From positions 31,821,565 through 31,885,564 of the forward strand of contig CM050451.1 of NCBI GenBank assembly GCA_027563935.2: DNA of 64,000 bases, in the 5' to 3' direction. This document shows, one piece after another, positions 1 to 11,251 of this stretch. A program made the position numbers and the translations under genes. Position 1 is the stretch's first letter, and the number at the start of each line of letters is the position of its first letter. This stretch comes from Costus lasius (Eukaryota; Streptophyta; Magnoliopsida; Zingiberales; Costaceae). The notes under the pieces were generated by a model that made no database searches, was not told the origin of the DNA, and saw only the letters and a list, made by a program, of their open reading frames with translations.

Positions 1-211
1 TTTGTGGTCAGCATGTTGACCCACAATGTAATATTATGATACATGTACAGGAATTTCCTTAGTTTTTCTGGGGACATGCTGCCGAAATTTTTCTGAATCG
101 GTTTCTGTAAGCTATTATTCCCTAGCATCTGTATTGTTGTATGTGTGTGACGTTCCCTATCTTCTATGGTTTCTGTTCGATGTTTGGGGTTTATTCTGAG
201 GGGGCGTTACA
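1..211 (+). repeat. 3' end of the 5' LTR of Gypsy A
   Basis: It aligns without gaps to 27329-27539, the end of the 3' LTR, and ends in GGGCGTTACA directly before the primer site. The visible differences are mostly transitions. The rest of this LTR lies left of the window. Confidence 0.95.
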
Positions 212-214
212 GAA

Positions 215-226
215 TGGTATCAGAGG
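215..226 (+). other. Primer binding site of Gypsy A (initiator Met-tRNA)
   Basis: TGGTATCAGAGG lies three bases after the LTR end. It matches the complement of the plant initiator Met-tRNA 3' end except at the last base (C expected). Bases 227-354 are a short leader without other features. Confidence 0.9.
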
Positions 227-354
227 AATGAGCTAGCGAATAATAGCTGTATTGGGGGTGGAAAACCTTGCTTGTGTATTGCTAGACAGCTAGGAACCTT
301 GTTTGAGAACTGACTTGATTGTAACTTTGATCTATGTGTATTGAAGGAGCCAGT

Positions 355-637
355 ATGGTGCGCCCCAGGTTGAGTGCTAGTACTGGCAGCAGTGATCAGA
401 CTGCTGAATTCCTGCGGGCTATGGAGTCTTTGACTGGTATGGTGCAGCAACAGAACGCACTAATCCAGCAACAGGCTCAGATGCTGCAGCAGCAGCAGAC
501 CCAGCACCAGGAGGTGCAGCAGCAGCTGTTACAGCAGAATCGCGAACAGCAACGCGAGTTCAGAGAGCAGTTGCAACTTCTATCTCAGACACAGATACCG
601 ACGCAGGGGCGGGGGTCTGAGTCTGGCTCGGGCTCGG
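355..637 (+). pseudogene. gag: Gypsy A gag, N-terminal part (split by Gypsy B)
   Basis: The first 94 codons of the A polyprotein, starting at ATG 355 (MVRPRLSAST). An upstream in-frame ATG at 334 adds seven residues, but the MVRxR start matches the gag of Gypsy B ([10 protein letters not shown]), so I prefer 355. The segment is very rich in glutamine (QQQ runs around residues 30-70), probably a coiled coil, as in the B gag. The frame stops only because Gypsy B enters at 638. After removal of B and one copy of the CTCGG duplication, the reading frame runs straight into 20458. The role is as the N-terminal part of the capsid precursor. Confidence 0.9.
633..637 (+). other. Target-site duplication of Gypsy B (left copy)
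   Basis: CTCGG, repeated at 20453-20457 immediately after the other LTR. Confidence 0.95.
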
Positions 638-3566
638 TGTAACATCCCGTTATCTTAACCCCAAACAAGCAACACAATTCATGAAAGAAACAGGATGTTA
701 TCATACAAGATCGATACATATGCTAGGTAAAACCCCGTTCAGGAAACCCGATCTGAAAATTTCGAAAATCCATACTTATAAATCTCCACAAAAACACAAT
801 TTCATAAAGGTACCTGCCACCACGCATTCCTTGCACTAGACATATGCAAGGCAACAGTTATATCAAATCCGTATCAAATCCATAAAATCCATAAAGGTAC
901 CTGCCACCAGGCAATACTTGCACTAGACATATGCAAGTTACAGGTATATCAAAACCGATTACAAAGAATACACCACAAACCGAATTTCAAAACAAAATCA
1001 CAAAATCGATTCCATAAAGTTTCACAGTGATACCCAACACCGAAACCAGGCCAAAGCCCGCGGTGACACAAAAATCATAATATCAAAACCGCCACAACCG
1101 GCAACACAAGTTCACACATAGTTTGGCCACAACTGGCAACCCAAGTTCATATAATTCGGCCACATCCGGCCTCAGTTACTTAAGCACAAAAGTTATACAT
1201 CCAATCAGCATGTAGAATCACAATATCCGTATAATATGCTAACTCATGCAGTGCGCCCCTGTTCTACACCTGAAAACATTGAGGGGTGAGCTACACAGCC
1301 CAGTGAGTGGATAGTCTAAATCGACCATCCATAACATACACTCAAAAATATAGACAGATTATTTTAAAAATCTTTAACAGGAACATTATGTCAACATATA
1401 ACAACATAAAGAAAACAGAAGTCATAATAACAGTCAGATGTACACACCAACATATAACAAACTCAGGTTCTAGAGTTATACTCTAAACCAACTCAGATGT
1501 ACACACCAACATATAACAAACTCAGGTTCTAGAGTTATACTCTAAACCAACTAAACACACCAACACTTAATTAACCTAGTTGTCCAGCATATTCAGTAGT
1601 GACCATTATGGTCTAACCCGGCTTTGGCCTAAGCACTGGGAGACTGCAAAATTTCATGCAACATATAAACATGGACAGTGAGTAGAATCAAGAGGTGGCC
1701 CCCGCCAGGTCACGACGTGGCACTTTGCTCTAAAACACCCCATAACACATCGATGGATTGTGTGTAGATTCAAGAGGTGGCCCCCGCCGGGTCACGACGT
1801 GGCACTTTGCTCTACGACACCCCATATCACAAAAAGAGAGTGATGACATCAAGAGGTGGCCCCTGTCCGACCAAGACATGACACTTTGCGTCAAAACCCG
1901 TTCTCCCAAAAGGTTCCTACTGGACAACAGACACATCTTATATCATATATCACAAAGGTGGACTCCTAAGTGTCAACTAGACTCTAGGATAGTCATCACA
2001 ATAATCATATCGGGCAGGCTGAACATCAACCCCCATCACAATAATCATAGCAGGTAGGCTGAACATCAACCCCCTTCACATATCACAATACAGGCTGAAA
2101 ATTCAAACCCTTAACATATCACATATTGACCATCCCCTTGAGTACACAGCTACACTTAGCCTTAGTCCTAACCAACACATAACACATAATAACCGAAAAT
2201 CACATAACCACATACTCTTCAAAAACCACATAATTACATAATACTCAAAAATCACATGATCACATAATATTCAAAAATTCATATAGCCACAAAATATTCA
2301 AAATCACATAATGTAGTGTAGTCCTTAGGTTTCATGCTGATAGTTCAGTGTAGCCTTGCTAAGTTATCACCCAATTTCTCAAACAAAGTTACATAGCCAT
2401 AAATATATAACCATAAAACATGCTACACTCATAAAGAAACATAAAATTAAAACAAGCATCCATAAAATCAACATAAAATGTAAAACATGTATTCTTATAA
2501 ACTACATTACAAATTACCACATGTAAACATGTTAACTACAAATATCAAGAATTCGGTTTTCATAAACAATTATCAAAATTTCGGTTTTCATGCATATGAT
2601 CAATATTTCGGTTTTTAGGTTTTCATGGTAAATACCCTAAATTCGGTTTTCATGAAGAACAAGGAATATCTTAAATTCGGTTTTCAAGATAAATATACCT
2701 TTACAACTTTCGGTTTATAACAAGATGAAGTCTTGAGTTTTCGGTTTTAACATGGTAAAAATTCCAACAAGCAAATGTATCATCTAACACATCATCTAAC
2801 ACTAACAAATAGATAGAAATCGAATAGACACTCCACTCACCTCTTAACCGTGAACACTAAGGTGAAAAACTCTCCAAAAATTTCGTCTAAGGCTTGAAGT
2901 TCCACCAAGAATCGCCGCCAATGGAAGGAAACACCTCCAACACCAAAGACTCCGGCCAAGAGAGAAGGAAGATGAAGAAGAAGATCGCCCAAGGCTTCAA
3001 GAATCGCCAACTCTTCAAGCCGTCGCCCAAAGTTTTCCTCCAAGCCAAACAAAACGCCAAAATCTCTACCCTAGCCGAAAATTACCACTTAAACTTTGGG
3101 TTTTTAAATTTTAAACCCATTAACCAATTAATTCAAATAGGGTTTAACCCATTTAACTAATAATTTGAATTTTAAAACCCAATTCGTGCAAACCCAATAA
3201 CCCATGATTAACTAATTAATTTAACCATTAACTAACCATTCACTTAATGGAAATCCAATAAGGATTTAATTGACATCCAATAAGGATTAACGTCCAATAA
3301 CTCCAATTAATTAACAATTAAATAACTTAAATTAACAAGCAGTAAACTCTAATTAATTAACTGAAAATTAGCATCCAATGAGCTAGTTAATTAATTAACA
3401 TTAATATCCAAAAATCTCTAATTTAATTAACTATAATTCATCAACCAAAATCTCTAATTAATTTATCATAAATTAACAATCAATACACAGGAATAATAAC
3501 ACAGTCAATAATTTTATTTAAATCAAAAATAATGCTTACCAGGACTTAAGATCCTTGGATCTTACA
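638..3566 (-). repeat. 3' LTR of Gypsy B
   Basis: 2929 bp. It begins TGTAAGATCC (- strand) after the polypurine tract and ends GGGATGTTACA. It is AT-rich and contains three direct repeats around 1688-1902 and an array of TTCGGTTTT motifs at 2548-2745. Open frames inside it (for example 2894-3160 +) recur unchanged in the other LTR and match no family I know; I do not regard them as genes. Confidence 0.96.
1688..1902 (-). repeat. Three direct repeats in the Gypsy B LTR
   Basis: Three copies of a roughly 43-bp unit (1688-1733, 1769-1815, 1850-1897). Each carries CAAGAGGTGGCCCC, then a variable GC-rich core, then ACGTGGCACTTTGC or a close variant. The third copy is the most diverged. The same unit occurs twice in the LTR of Gypsy A (26475-26520 and 26605-26657), in the same orientation relative to its element. 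Confidence 0.85.
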
Positions 3567-3580
3567 TCCCTCCCTCCTTA
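3567..3580 (-). other. Polypurine tract of Gypsy B
   Basis: AAGGAGGGAGGGA on the - strand directly before the LTR start TGTAAGATCC. It primes plus-strand DNA synthesis. Confidence 0.85.
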
Positions 3581-3595
3581 TAAAGCTTTAGTCCT

Positions 3596-3762
3596 CTAAA
3601 GCTCAGCATCCATATCATCAAAGAGGTAAGCATAAAATTTCCTCATATCAGCTTCAGTCTCCCAAGTTGCCTCCTCAACCGACTGATTTCCCCAGATAAC
3701 CTTTACCAAAGGTATAGTCTTGTTCCTCATAATTTTGTCCTTTCTATCCACAATCCGAAGAG
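3596..3762 (-). pseudogene. pol: Gypsy B pol, C-terminal chromodomain-like segment
   Basis: The last 55 codons of the B polyprotein, cut off from the rest by Copia C. The visible stretch has PLRIVDRKDK, then VKVIWGNQSVEEATWE, the typical end of the chromodomain-like tail in Tekay/Del chromoviruses; in the family this is thought to guide integration towards heterochromatin. It ends at TAG (3596-3598), just upstream of the polypurine tract. Joining 12958 to 3762 after removing Copia C with one GTCTT copy gives the same residues as the uninterrupted tail of Gypsy A (24633-24830), so this is part of the same gene. Confidence 0.9.
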
Positions 3763-3767
3763 GTCTT
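3763..3767 (-). other. Target-site duplication of Copia C (one copy)
   Basis: GTCTT on the + strand, repeated at 12958-12962 on the other side of the element. Confidence 0.95.
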
Positions 3768-5473
3768 TGAAAGAGACCCTTATTAAGGGGGTGAAACCCT
3801 AAACATGCGCATCTAGCAAGCATGACGGAAAGAGGGTTTCTAAAAGATCGTATATGACAACCATATGATCAACTTGAAGCTATGAGTTTAGATCTATACC
3901 ATAGCCATAGATTGGAGGTCGGCTTGGAAGGAGAGAGCAACTTTGATCTCCTCCAAAAGTTCACACACAAAGGCGATGAAGACTCCAAACTTGCGCACCT
4001 CTTGTGCTAGCAAAAGTGCCAAGATGTCAATGATCGAGTGTAGGGAAGAGATGAAGACTTCCTTTTGCTTGGCCGGTTCCTCCTCTTCTCGTCAACACCC
4101 TCACTTGCTCGAGAGCAAAAATCGTTTCACCAAGCAACGAGAGAGAGGTGTAACCGAAAAACCATTAGGGAGACTTCAAGCCATGAACGCATATGCGTTT
4201 TCATTTTGGAACTTTCCAAAAATGGCAACCATTAAGAGTATGCGTTCATGCGTTCATGTCTCCATGAACCAAACGCAACTCCTTCTCCCTCTTGAACCAT
4301 GCGCTCAACCCATGAGCCGGTTCAATACCCTTGGTTCAATAGCGAAACCAAATCAGCCCAAGCATTAAGTCTAGATCAAATTAGACCCCAAAGTCCAAGA
4401 TCTGACCATTCATCATCTGACGCTTCTGATCGCATCGATCTAGCATCATCTCTCTCGATCGAAGCTTACCGATCTAAAGCCCTAATCAATCAAACATGAT
4501 CAGACCAGATCTCACTTACAATCAGAGATTAAATCCCTTTAAACTGAACCGAAACAATTCAGTCCACACGATCTGACTTAAGCAAGCCATATCACCAAAT
4601 TGTGCGACCCTAAGGGTTTCCTTTAAATGTCGGTAACGATAACTTTCGTTATCACGATCAGTGAGGGGTATCTAGCAACACATCACTGTCTCCCGATATA
4701 AAGGAAAGAGTCTTCCAAGACTACACCCAAACCATGGCACAAGTGTGAATCAAACTCACGAGGCATGCATGTTTCCTTTGCCACTGGATGTTCTTATTGG
4801 ACAAGCATGTCAAGCCTGTAACTCCAATACGATGAGCATGATTAGATCAGATGAACACAGTCATCTGGGTATGGCCATACACTATCTCAATCTTCTCATA
4901 CAGGGGGGCCCTTTAGAACATCACACTCCTTAAACAAGGAGACGGCAATCCTTTATCTATCACAAGTGCCCTAACCTGACTCAAGCTCACCATCCAAGAT
5001 AGTCTATAATCATTATGTTTCAAATGATATTGAACTACCTCAAAACAATGACAATCATCATTTAGAAACACAAGTGATCTCAAGTCAAAGGACATGTGCC
5101 ACTTGCTGCTTACAAGGATCATTCACATTGTGACAAGCAATGGAATATCCCAGTAGGGTCTGTCTAGTACATCCAATGTACCCATAAGTCTACATCTTAT
5201 TCCATGCTCGAAGCATCCTATAAGATTAGCACACATATTAGTCTCAATCATATCAAGGCTGTCTCATGTTCACCAAGATATCTCGACTAAGGACATATAG
5301 CCTGTCAGCCTAGCTGAACAGCTTTGAGACATTATTCAGAAGTACACTTATTACAGCAGACAAGGTAACAACCTGAATAATAACCATGCCTTTATAAACA
5401 CAAGAGTTTATTACATGATACTTATTACAATCCCAAAGGCCTCAAACATTAGCCTTAAGGGCATACCCCAACA
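3768..5473 (-). repeat. 3' LTR of Copia C
   Basis: 1706 bp, TGTTGGGGTATGCCC at its start and CTCTTTCA at its end on the - strand. It contains the conserved CTAGATACCCCTCACT block with its hairpin (4638-4653) and the terminal hairpin with arms 3793-3800 and 3833-3840. Confidence 0.96.
4638..4653 (-). other. GNRA-loop hairpin after the conserved LTR block (Copia C)
   Basis: On the - strand GATAAC, loop GAAA, GTTATC. It lies just downstream of GCTAGATACCCCTCACT. Copia D has the same stem with the loop GTAA, another GNRA tetraloop. The second LTR copy is at 12122-12137. Confidence 0.7.
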
Positions 5474-5474
5474 A

Positions 5475-5483
5475 TCTCCCACT
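5475..5483 (-). other. Polypurine tract of Copia C
   Basis: AGTGGGAGA on the - strand, one base before the LTR start TGTTGGGG. Copia D has the same tract at 50466-50474. Confidence 0.85.
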
Positions 5484-5493
5484 TGCACTTAAT

Positions 5494-8400
5494 CTAATGG
5501 TTGAGAAATCTCAAACCCATATTATTACAGTGCTGCTCATGCTTCTGCTGCGCCAGAGGCTTGGTAAGCGGGTCTGCCAGATTGTCATCTGTATGAACCT
5601 TGCATATTTTGATCTCGCCTCGATCAATGATCTCCCGGATCAAGTGAAACCGTCTCTGTATGTGCTTGGACTTCTGGTGCGACCGTGGTTCCTTTGCTTG
5701 TGCGATTGCTCCAGTGTTATCACAGAAGATAACCAAAGGATCAGCACTCGAAGGAACGACACCAAGTTCTCTCACGAACTTACGAATCCACACTGCCTCC
5801 TTGGATGCTTCCGAGGCTGCAACATACTCGGCTTCTGTTGTGGAATCAGCAACAGTTGACTGTTTGAAACTCTTCCACACCACTGCTCCACCATTCAAGC
5901 TAAAAACATAGCCTGATTGCGATCGGAAATCATCCTGGTCCGACTGGAACGAAGCGTCAGTATATCCCTCTATACTGAGTTCTTCCTGACCACCATATAT
6001 CAAGAACATATCTTTGGTCCTCCGCAGATATTTTATAATGTTCTTGACTGCAATCCAGTGCGCCAAACCTGGATTACTTTGGAATCGACTGGTCACGCTT
6101 AACCCGTAAGCGACGTCTGGGCGAGTACACAACATCGCATACATGATGGACCCAATAGCCGAAGCATAAGGCGTATTGTCCATTTCATCTTTCTCAGTCT
6201 GTGTTTGTGGACACTAACTCTTCGAAAGATTCAGACCATGTCTGACTGGAAGATATCCACGTTTAGAATTCTCTAAATGGAATCTCTCCAGGACTTTATC
6301 GATGTAAGTACTCTGGCACAGCCCGAGAAGCCTCTTAGATCTATCCCTATAGATCTTTACACCTAACACATAGGCTGCTTCTCCTAGATCTTTCATCTGG
6401 AAACATTTTCCTAACCATGCTTTAACAGCATGCAGTTCAGGAATATCATTTCCAATGATTAAGATATCATCGACGTAGAGGATTAGGAATGTAATTACGC
6501 TCCCACTAAACCTCTTATAAACACACGGGTCATCTTCGTTCTTGATGAAACCAAACTCAGAGATTGATTCATCAAAACGAATATTCCAGCTCCTAGATGC
6601 TTGTTTCAGTCCATAAATGGACTTCTTTAACTTGCATATTTTATGACGATCTGATGGATTAGTGAAACCCTCAGGTTGTGTCATATACACATCCTCATCC
6701 ATATTTCCATTAAGGAAAGCTGTTTTCACATCCATCTGCCAGATCTCATAATCATAATATGCTGCTATCGCTAAAAGAATCCGAATAGACTTGAACATAG
6801 CTACAGGTGAGAAAGTTTCATCATAATCTATCCCGTAGATTTGTTTGAAACCTTTCGCAACTAGCCTGCCTTTATAGGTAACCACGTTACCATCCATGTC
6901 AATCTTCCTTTTGAAGATCCATTTACAGCCTATAGGGATTACTCCCGGAGGCGGATCAACCAAATCCCAGACTTGGTTATCTGACATGGAGTCCATCTCG
7001 GCTCGCATAGCATCAAGCCATCTAGCTGACTCCGGTCCACTGACCGCATCCGCATAAGTTAGGGGTTCATCATTGTCAATGATGTAGACTCCGTCATAGC
7101 GCTCAGGCTGTCGACGGATCCTTCCCGATCTTCGCGGTTCCCGTGTTATCTGAGCCTCAGGTTGTTCAATAACCTGATCTACCGGCTCAGGCTCATCCAA
7201 CTGTGCTTGACTACTTTGTCCTTCCTCTGGATTTTCATCCAGCTTTATTTCTCTCCCACTGGCCTCTTGCAGAAGAAACTCCTTCTCAAGGAATATGGCC
7301 GTCCGAGCAACAAAAACTTTGTTCTCCTTGGGATCGTAGAAATAATAACCCTTAGTTTCCTTAGGGTAACCGACAAAGATGCATTTGTCAGATCTGATCT
7401 CTAGTTTCCCAGAGGCGAGCTTTTTGACATAAGCCTCGCAACCCCAGATCCTGATAAATGTCAAGCTTGGCTGTTTCCCATACCATAATTCATATGGCGT
7501 CTTTGAAACTGCCTTAGATGGCACTCGGTTTAGTACCTTTGCAGCTGTTTCCAGTGCAAAACCCCAAAAGGAGTATGGAAGAGTGGCCTGACTCATCATA
7601 GAACGAACCATATCAAGTAACGTTCTATTTCTCCTCTCGGACACACCATTCCATTGCGGTGTTCCTGGCGGAGTGAGCTGTGAGATAATCCCACACTCCT
7701 TCAGATAGTCAGTAAATGCATGACTTAGGTATTCTCCACCTCGATCTGAGCGAAGTGCCTTGATATTTCGGCCTAGCTGATTTTGTACTTCATTCTTGAA
7801 CTCTTTGAACTTGTCAAAAGATTCACTTTTATGTCTCATCAGATAGACATACCCATACCTACTGAAATCATCAGTAAAGGTAATGAAGTACTGATAGCCA
7901 CCTCTGGCATGTTTACTAAATGGCCCACACACATCACTGTGTATAAGGTCAAGTAAACCTGAAGCCCTTTGACCTTTGTGAGGAAAAGGTGACTTCGTCA
8001 TTTTACCCATCAAACATGCTTTGCATGTATCAATCTCCTCACAGGAGAATGATCCCAGCAGTCCATTATCATGCAACCGCTTAATGCGCTTCTCGTTTAT
8101 ATGGCCTAAACGACTGTGCCATAGCAAGGTGCTGTCATCAGCATACTTGGCTTTCTTATTATCAATGTTTTGTATAGAATTTTCCATGTCCAACATGAAT
8201 AACCCATTGTTAATTGAACCAGTTCCATACACAATATTATCTAGAGATAAAACACACTTTGAAATATTGCATTCAAAGGCAAATCCTTTCCTGACAAGAG
8301 CAGGAATAGAGATAATATTCTTCGTGATACTCGGTACAAAATAACAATTGTTTAATTCCAATACAATGCCAGATGGTAAAGAAATGAAATAGTCTCCTAC

Positions 8401-9378
8401 AGCAACAGCAGCAACCCGTGCCCCGTTTCCAACTCGTAGGTCTACCTCATGCTGTCCCACCTGCCTTCTTCTCTTGAGTTCCTGTACATTTGAACAAATG
8501 TGAACTCCACATGCAGTGTCCAACACCCATGAAATAGAAGAAGAAGATAACATGACCTCAGTCACATATATACCTGAGCCAGAAGCGATGCTTCCCCTCT
8601 TATCTCCTTGGAGCGCTTTACAGTCCTTTTTCCAGTGACCCAGCTGGCCACAGTGGAAACACCTGTTATCCTTCGACCGCTTCACCTTCTGTTTCAGAGC
8701 CTTGCTGTAATTCTTGACAGGGGCCTTGCCCTTCTTCCCCTTCTTTTTGTTCCTAGAAGGAACCATCAAGACAGAGGTTGAAGGCTTACCCTTCAGAGTT
8801 TCCTCAGTTGTCAAGAGCATATTCAACAGCTCTGCCGGTGTACAATCGATTTTGTTCATATTAAAGTTAATAATGAACGCATCGAAAGAAGGCGGGAGAG
8901 ACTGCAGAATAATATCTACAGCAAGCTCCTGGTTGATGGTATGCCCCAGTTTCTCCAGAGCTTCCTTGTGCCCAATCATCTTGAGCACGTGAGCTCCCAC
9001 TGGGCTCCCCTCAGCCAGTTTGCTCTGAAAGAAGAGCTTTGTCAGATTATAGCGTTCTGTCCTCGCCTGTCCAGCATACAGCATCTTGAGGTTCGCTATA
9101 ATCTCTATAGCCGACATATCCTCATGCTGACGCTGCAGCGGTGGCGTCATAGACGCAAGCATCAGGCAAGCGACATCAATGCTATCATTGACGTGCTTTT
9201 CATAGGCATCCCGAACCGCCCTTGCGGCGTTCGGAGCGGGCTGCGGCGGTATCGCCGTCTCGAGGACATACAGTTTCCTCTCTGCCTTAAGAACGATCTT
9301 AAGGTGTCCGAACCAGTCAGAGAAGTTCGGCCCAGCAAACTTCTCCCTTTCCAGTAGGGATCGCACATTGAAGCTCAT
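5494..9378 (-). pseudogene. gag-pol: Copia C gag-pol polyprotein, one nonsense codon
   Basis: A frame of 1295 codons from ATG 9378 (MSFNVRSLLE) to the stop at 5494. Domains by residue: gag 1-235, zinc knuckle CFHCGQLGHWKKDC at 240-253, protease around DTA at 287-289, integrase zinc motif with H421, H426, C452 and C455, integrase catalytic D481, D544 or D545 and E581, reverse transcriptase about 805-1050 with YVDD at 968-971, then RNase H with YTDASF and the AEYVAASEA and CDNTGAIAQ motifs. The only break is TAG at 6214-6216 where Copia D has CAG. The frame continues open on both sides, so a single transition disabled it. The protease triad reads DTA rather than the usual DTG or DSG. Mobilisation in trans or by readthrough cannot be excluded. 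Confidence 0.95.
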
Positions 9379-11237
9379 GGTGTTCGTTGCTGCAGTTATC
9401 TACAACAATGCAAGAACAGCAAGGTTAGTATCAATGTTCAGAATCAATCCAGGACTTAAGAAAGATTCTTTTCTCACTATTTTGTCTGACTGAAAAATCC
9501 AGTAAACAGTCCGAAAGAGTAACACTCTTTTAGTGAGATGGGATCCAGATTTCATACTTGGTCTCCGCGTCCTGCTCAGGCGAGATAAGATGCACAGAGA
9601 TGACAAGCACTAATTTCTGGTAGGCTGTCATCGCCAATCGCCAACCCGTGCGATTCCCCTTCATCTGGGCAATCTAGCAGACTGTGCCAACTGAGTTGGT
9701 ACAACACAGTCTCTGATCCCTCAGATGGCTGCCTCCATGTGCTACCATATGCGCCACATATGTAGCCTACATGGTCAAGCTGACCTGACCTACTCCCTGG
9801 ACCACCACGTGCTATGCTGAGCAACGAGAAGGGATAAATCCCTACTCTGTAACACGCAGGTGAAATCCAGCACCGTCTGAAGATAGATGGACGTGCCCAC
9901 TGAGTGGGTTCAACACGGCTCCAACGATAGTCAGAACAGTGAGGTTTCGCGTCAGAAGGCATACGAGCTTGATATGTTAGCGTTGGATTTTAACGGTCTT
10001 TTATCTTCTTACTATCAGGCATATCCTATGGCTATAGCAGAAGATAAACACATGCAATTCTAATTATATAAGCAATAAATAGAAAGCATGATCTTATGTG
10101 GTAAAAGCCCATGAACCCTAGAAAGACCTTAATTTTACTTAAGTCTTCACTTGAGCTCTTTTGCATCTCATCTGGTCCAACCCAGGGCCCTAGCGCCAAG
10201 AGCACTTCAGGTGCACCACCAGGTGAATGCCCCTCTTGGATGTGTGCCTTTATGCTCTTGTCTAATCAAAAACATTTTGATCTATCTAGACAAGCTTTGA
10301 CTCGCAGGTCAATTATACAATAAATTAATAAAAAATGTGATTCGCAGATCACAATAATATTAACTTGTAATTTACCAGGCACGCAGGCCCCAGCACAGCA
10401 CACATTAGGGCAACCCACATAAGAATAAATAAACAAGCATATGGTATCAAAACAACATGTGATCCATTCATGAAATTAAATTTTGAAAAAACCCCATGGT
10501 ATCAATTTTAATTTCCTTATGTGCTCTACAACCTTACAATGGTCCATTGATAGGGATCCACTCATCCATCTAGTCAGATCCTCTGCCCTTGCATGCACCG
10601 AGTCCTAACTGACCCGTGTTGACCTAATGGTCAACCATGCATGCGCCAAGGGCTGAACCACCCTCATGAGTTTTGGCAAGCGGGTGTGACCCTGGGCCTA
10701 ACTCATGTGTGTTCAGTAGTTGTCTCAACCAGACCTCGCTACACGCCCTGGATGCAGTCGACCTATAGCCACCTCGTGCTTGCGCACAGGTGCTATCTGG
10801 TCAACCCATCTAGGCTGTCAGATGGTCTGATCAGACTAGTTGGATCTAACCTAGAAGATGCTTTCAACCCCATCAACCCATCTAAGGATTTATAGTAGGG
10901 GCACCTTAGATCTAAGTAGGCGCGCAAGATGTAAGTTTTATAAAACATCTAGAACATGCGCAAACAAACAAAACAACATGCTTCACTTGAGAACATAAGA
11001 TATATCTCATATCTAGCATATTGATAACCCTTAGATCTAAGGGGGGTCCCCTTCAAGGGGGAGCGCAAACTTTAGGGGGTCCCCTTCAAGGGGGAGCGCA
11101 AACTTCATGTAACCATGATACAAGCGCAAACATAGCCAATGTAAACCATGCATCATGAAAACAAAGCATCAAGTAAGCGCAACATGTATGGATCATAAAC
11201 ACTTCAAAGCAATCATATAGATCATATCGAAAGCCTA
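9379..11237 (-). other. Long 5' leader of Copia C
   Basis: About 1.86 kb between the primer site and the gag ATG. Near the primer site is a tandem 2 x 34 bp repeat containing CCCCTTCAAGGGG (11041-11106) that Copia D lacks. Further down are two near-palindromes, CCCACTGAGTGGG (9896-9908) and CCAACTGAGTTGG (9687-9699, + strand spelling), kept in Copia D. An open frame (9962 to 9576, 128 codons) is discussed separately. Function is not shown; packaging, dimerisation or translation control are possible. Confidence 0.75.
9576..9962 (-). other. Leader open frame shared by Copia C and D (probably not coding)
   Basis: A 128-codon frame beginning MPSDAKPHCS in the C leader, upstream of gag. Copia D keeps the corresponding frame open (45983-46429). 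I compared the two: about eight replacement against four silent differences, which gives no sign of selection on a protein. The region is full of short inverted repeats, so structured RNA is the better explanation. I match it to no protein family. Confidence 0.35.
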
Positions 11238-11249
11238 GCTCTGATACCA
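11238..11249 (-). other. Primer binding site of Copia C (initiator Met-tRNA)
   Basis: TGGTATCAGAGC on the - strand, two bases after the LTR end TTTCA. It complements the initiator Met-tRNA 3' end. Confidence 0.95.
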
Positions 11250-11251
11250 AT

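Noticed and set aside
2837..3160. Open frames on both strands in the Gypsy B LTR (88 and 71 codons)
   Set aside because: They recur unchanged in the other LTR at 19723-20046, overlap each other on opposite strands and resemble no family; LTR sequence explains them.
3943..4368. 141-codon frame in the Copia C LTR, repeated at 11427-11852
   Set aside because: It lies in both LTR copies, antisense to the element, and is disrupted or absent in Copia D; no sign of a gene.
7162..7404. Frames antisense to the Copia gag-pol genes (also 8021-8344, 8714-8992 and 8941-9357)
   Set aside because: They are shadows of the well-supported - strand polyprotein and follow its codon pattern.
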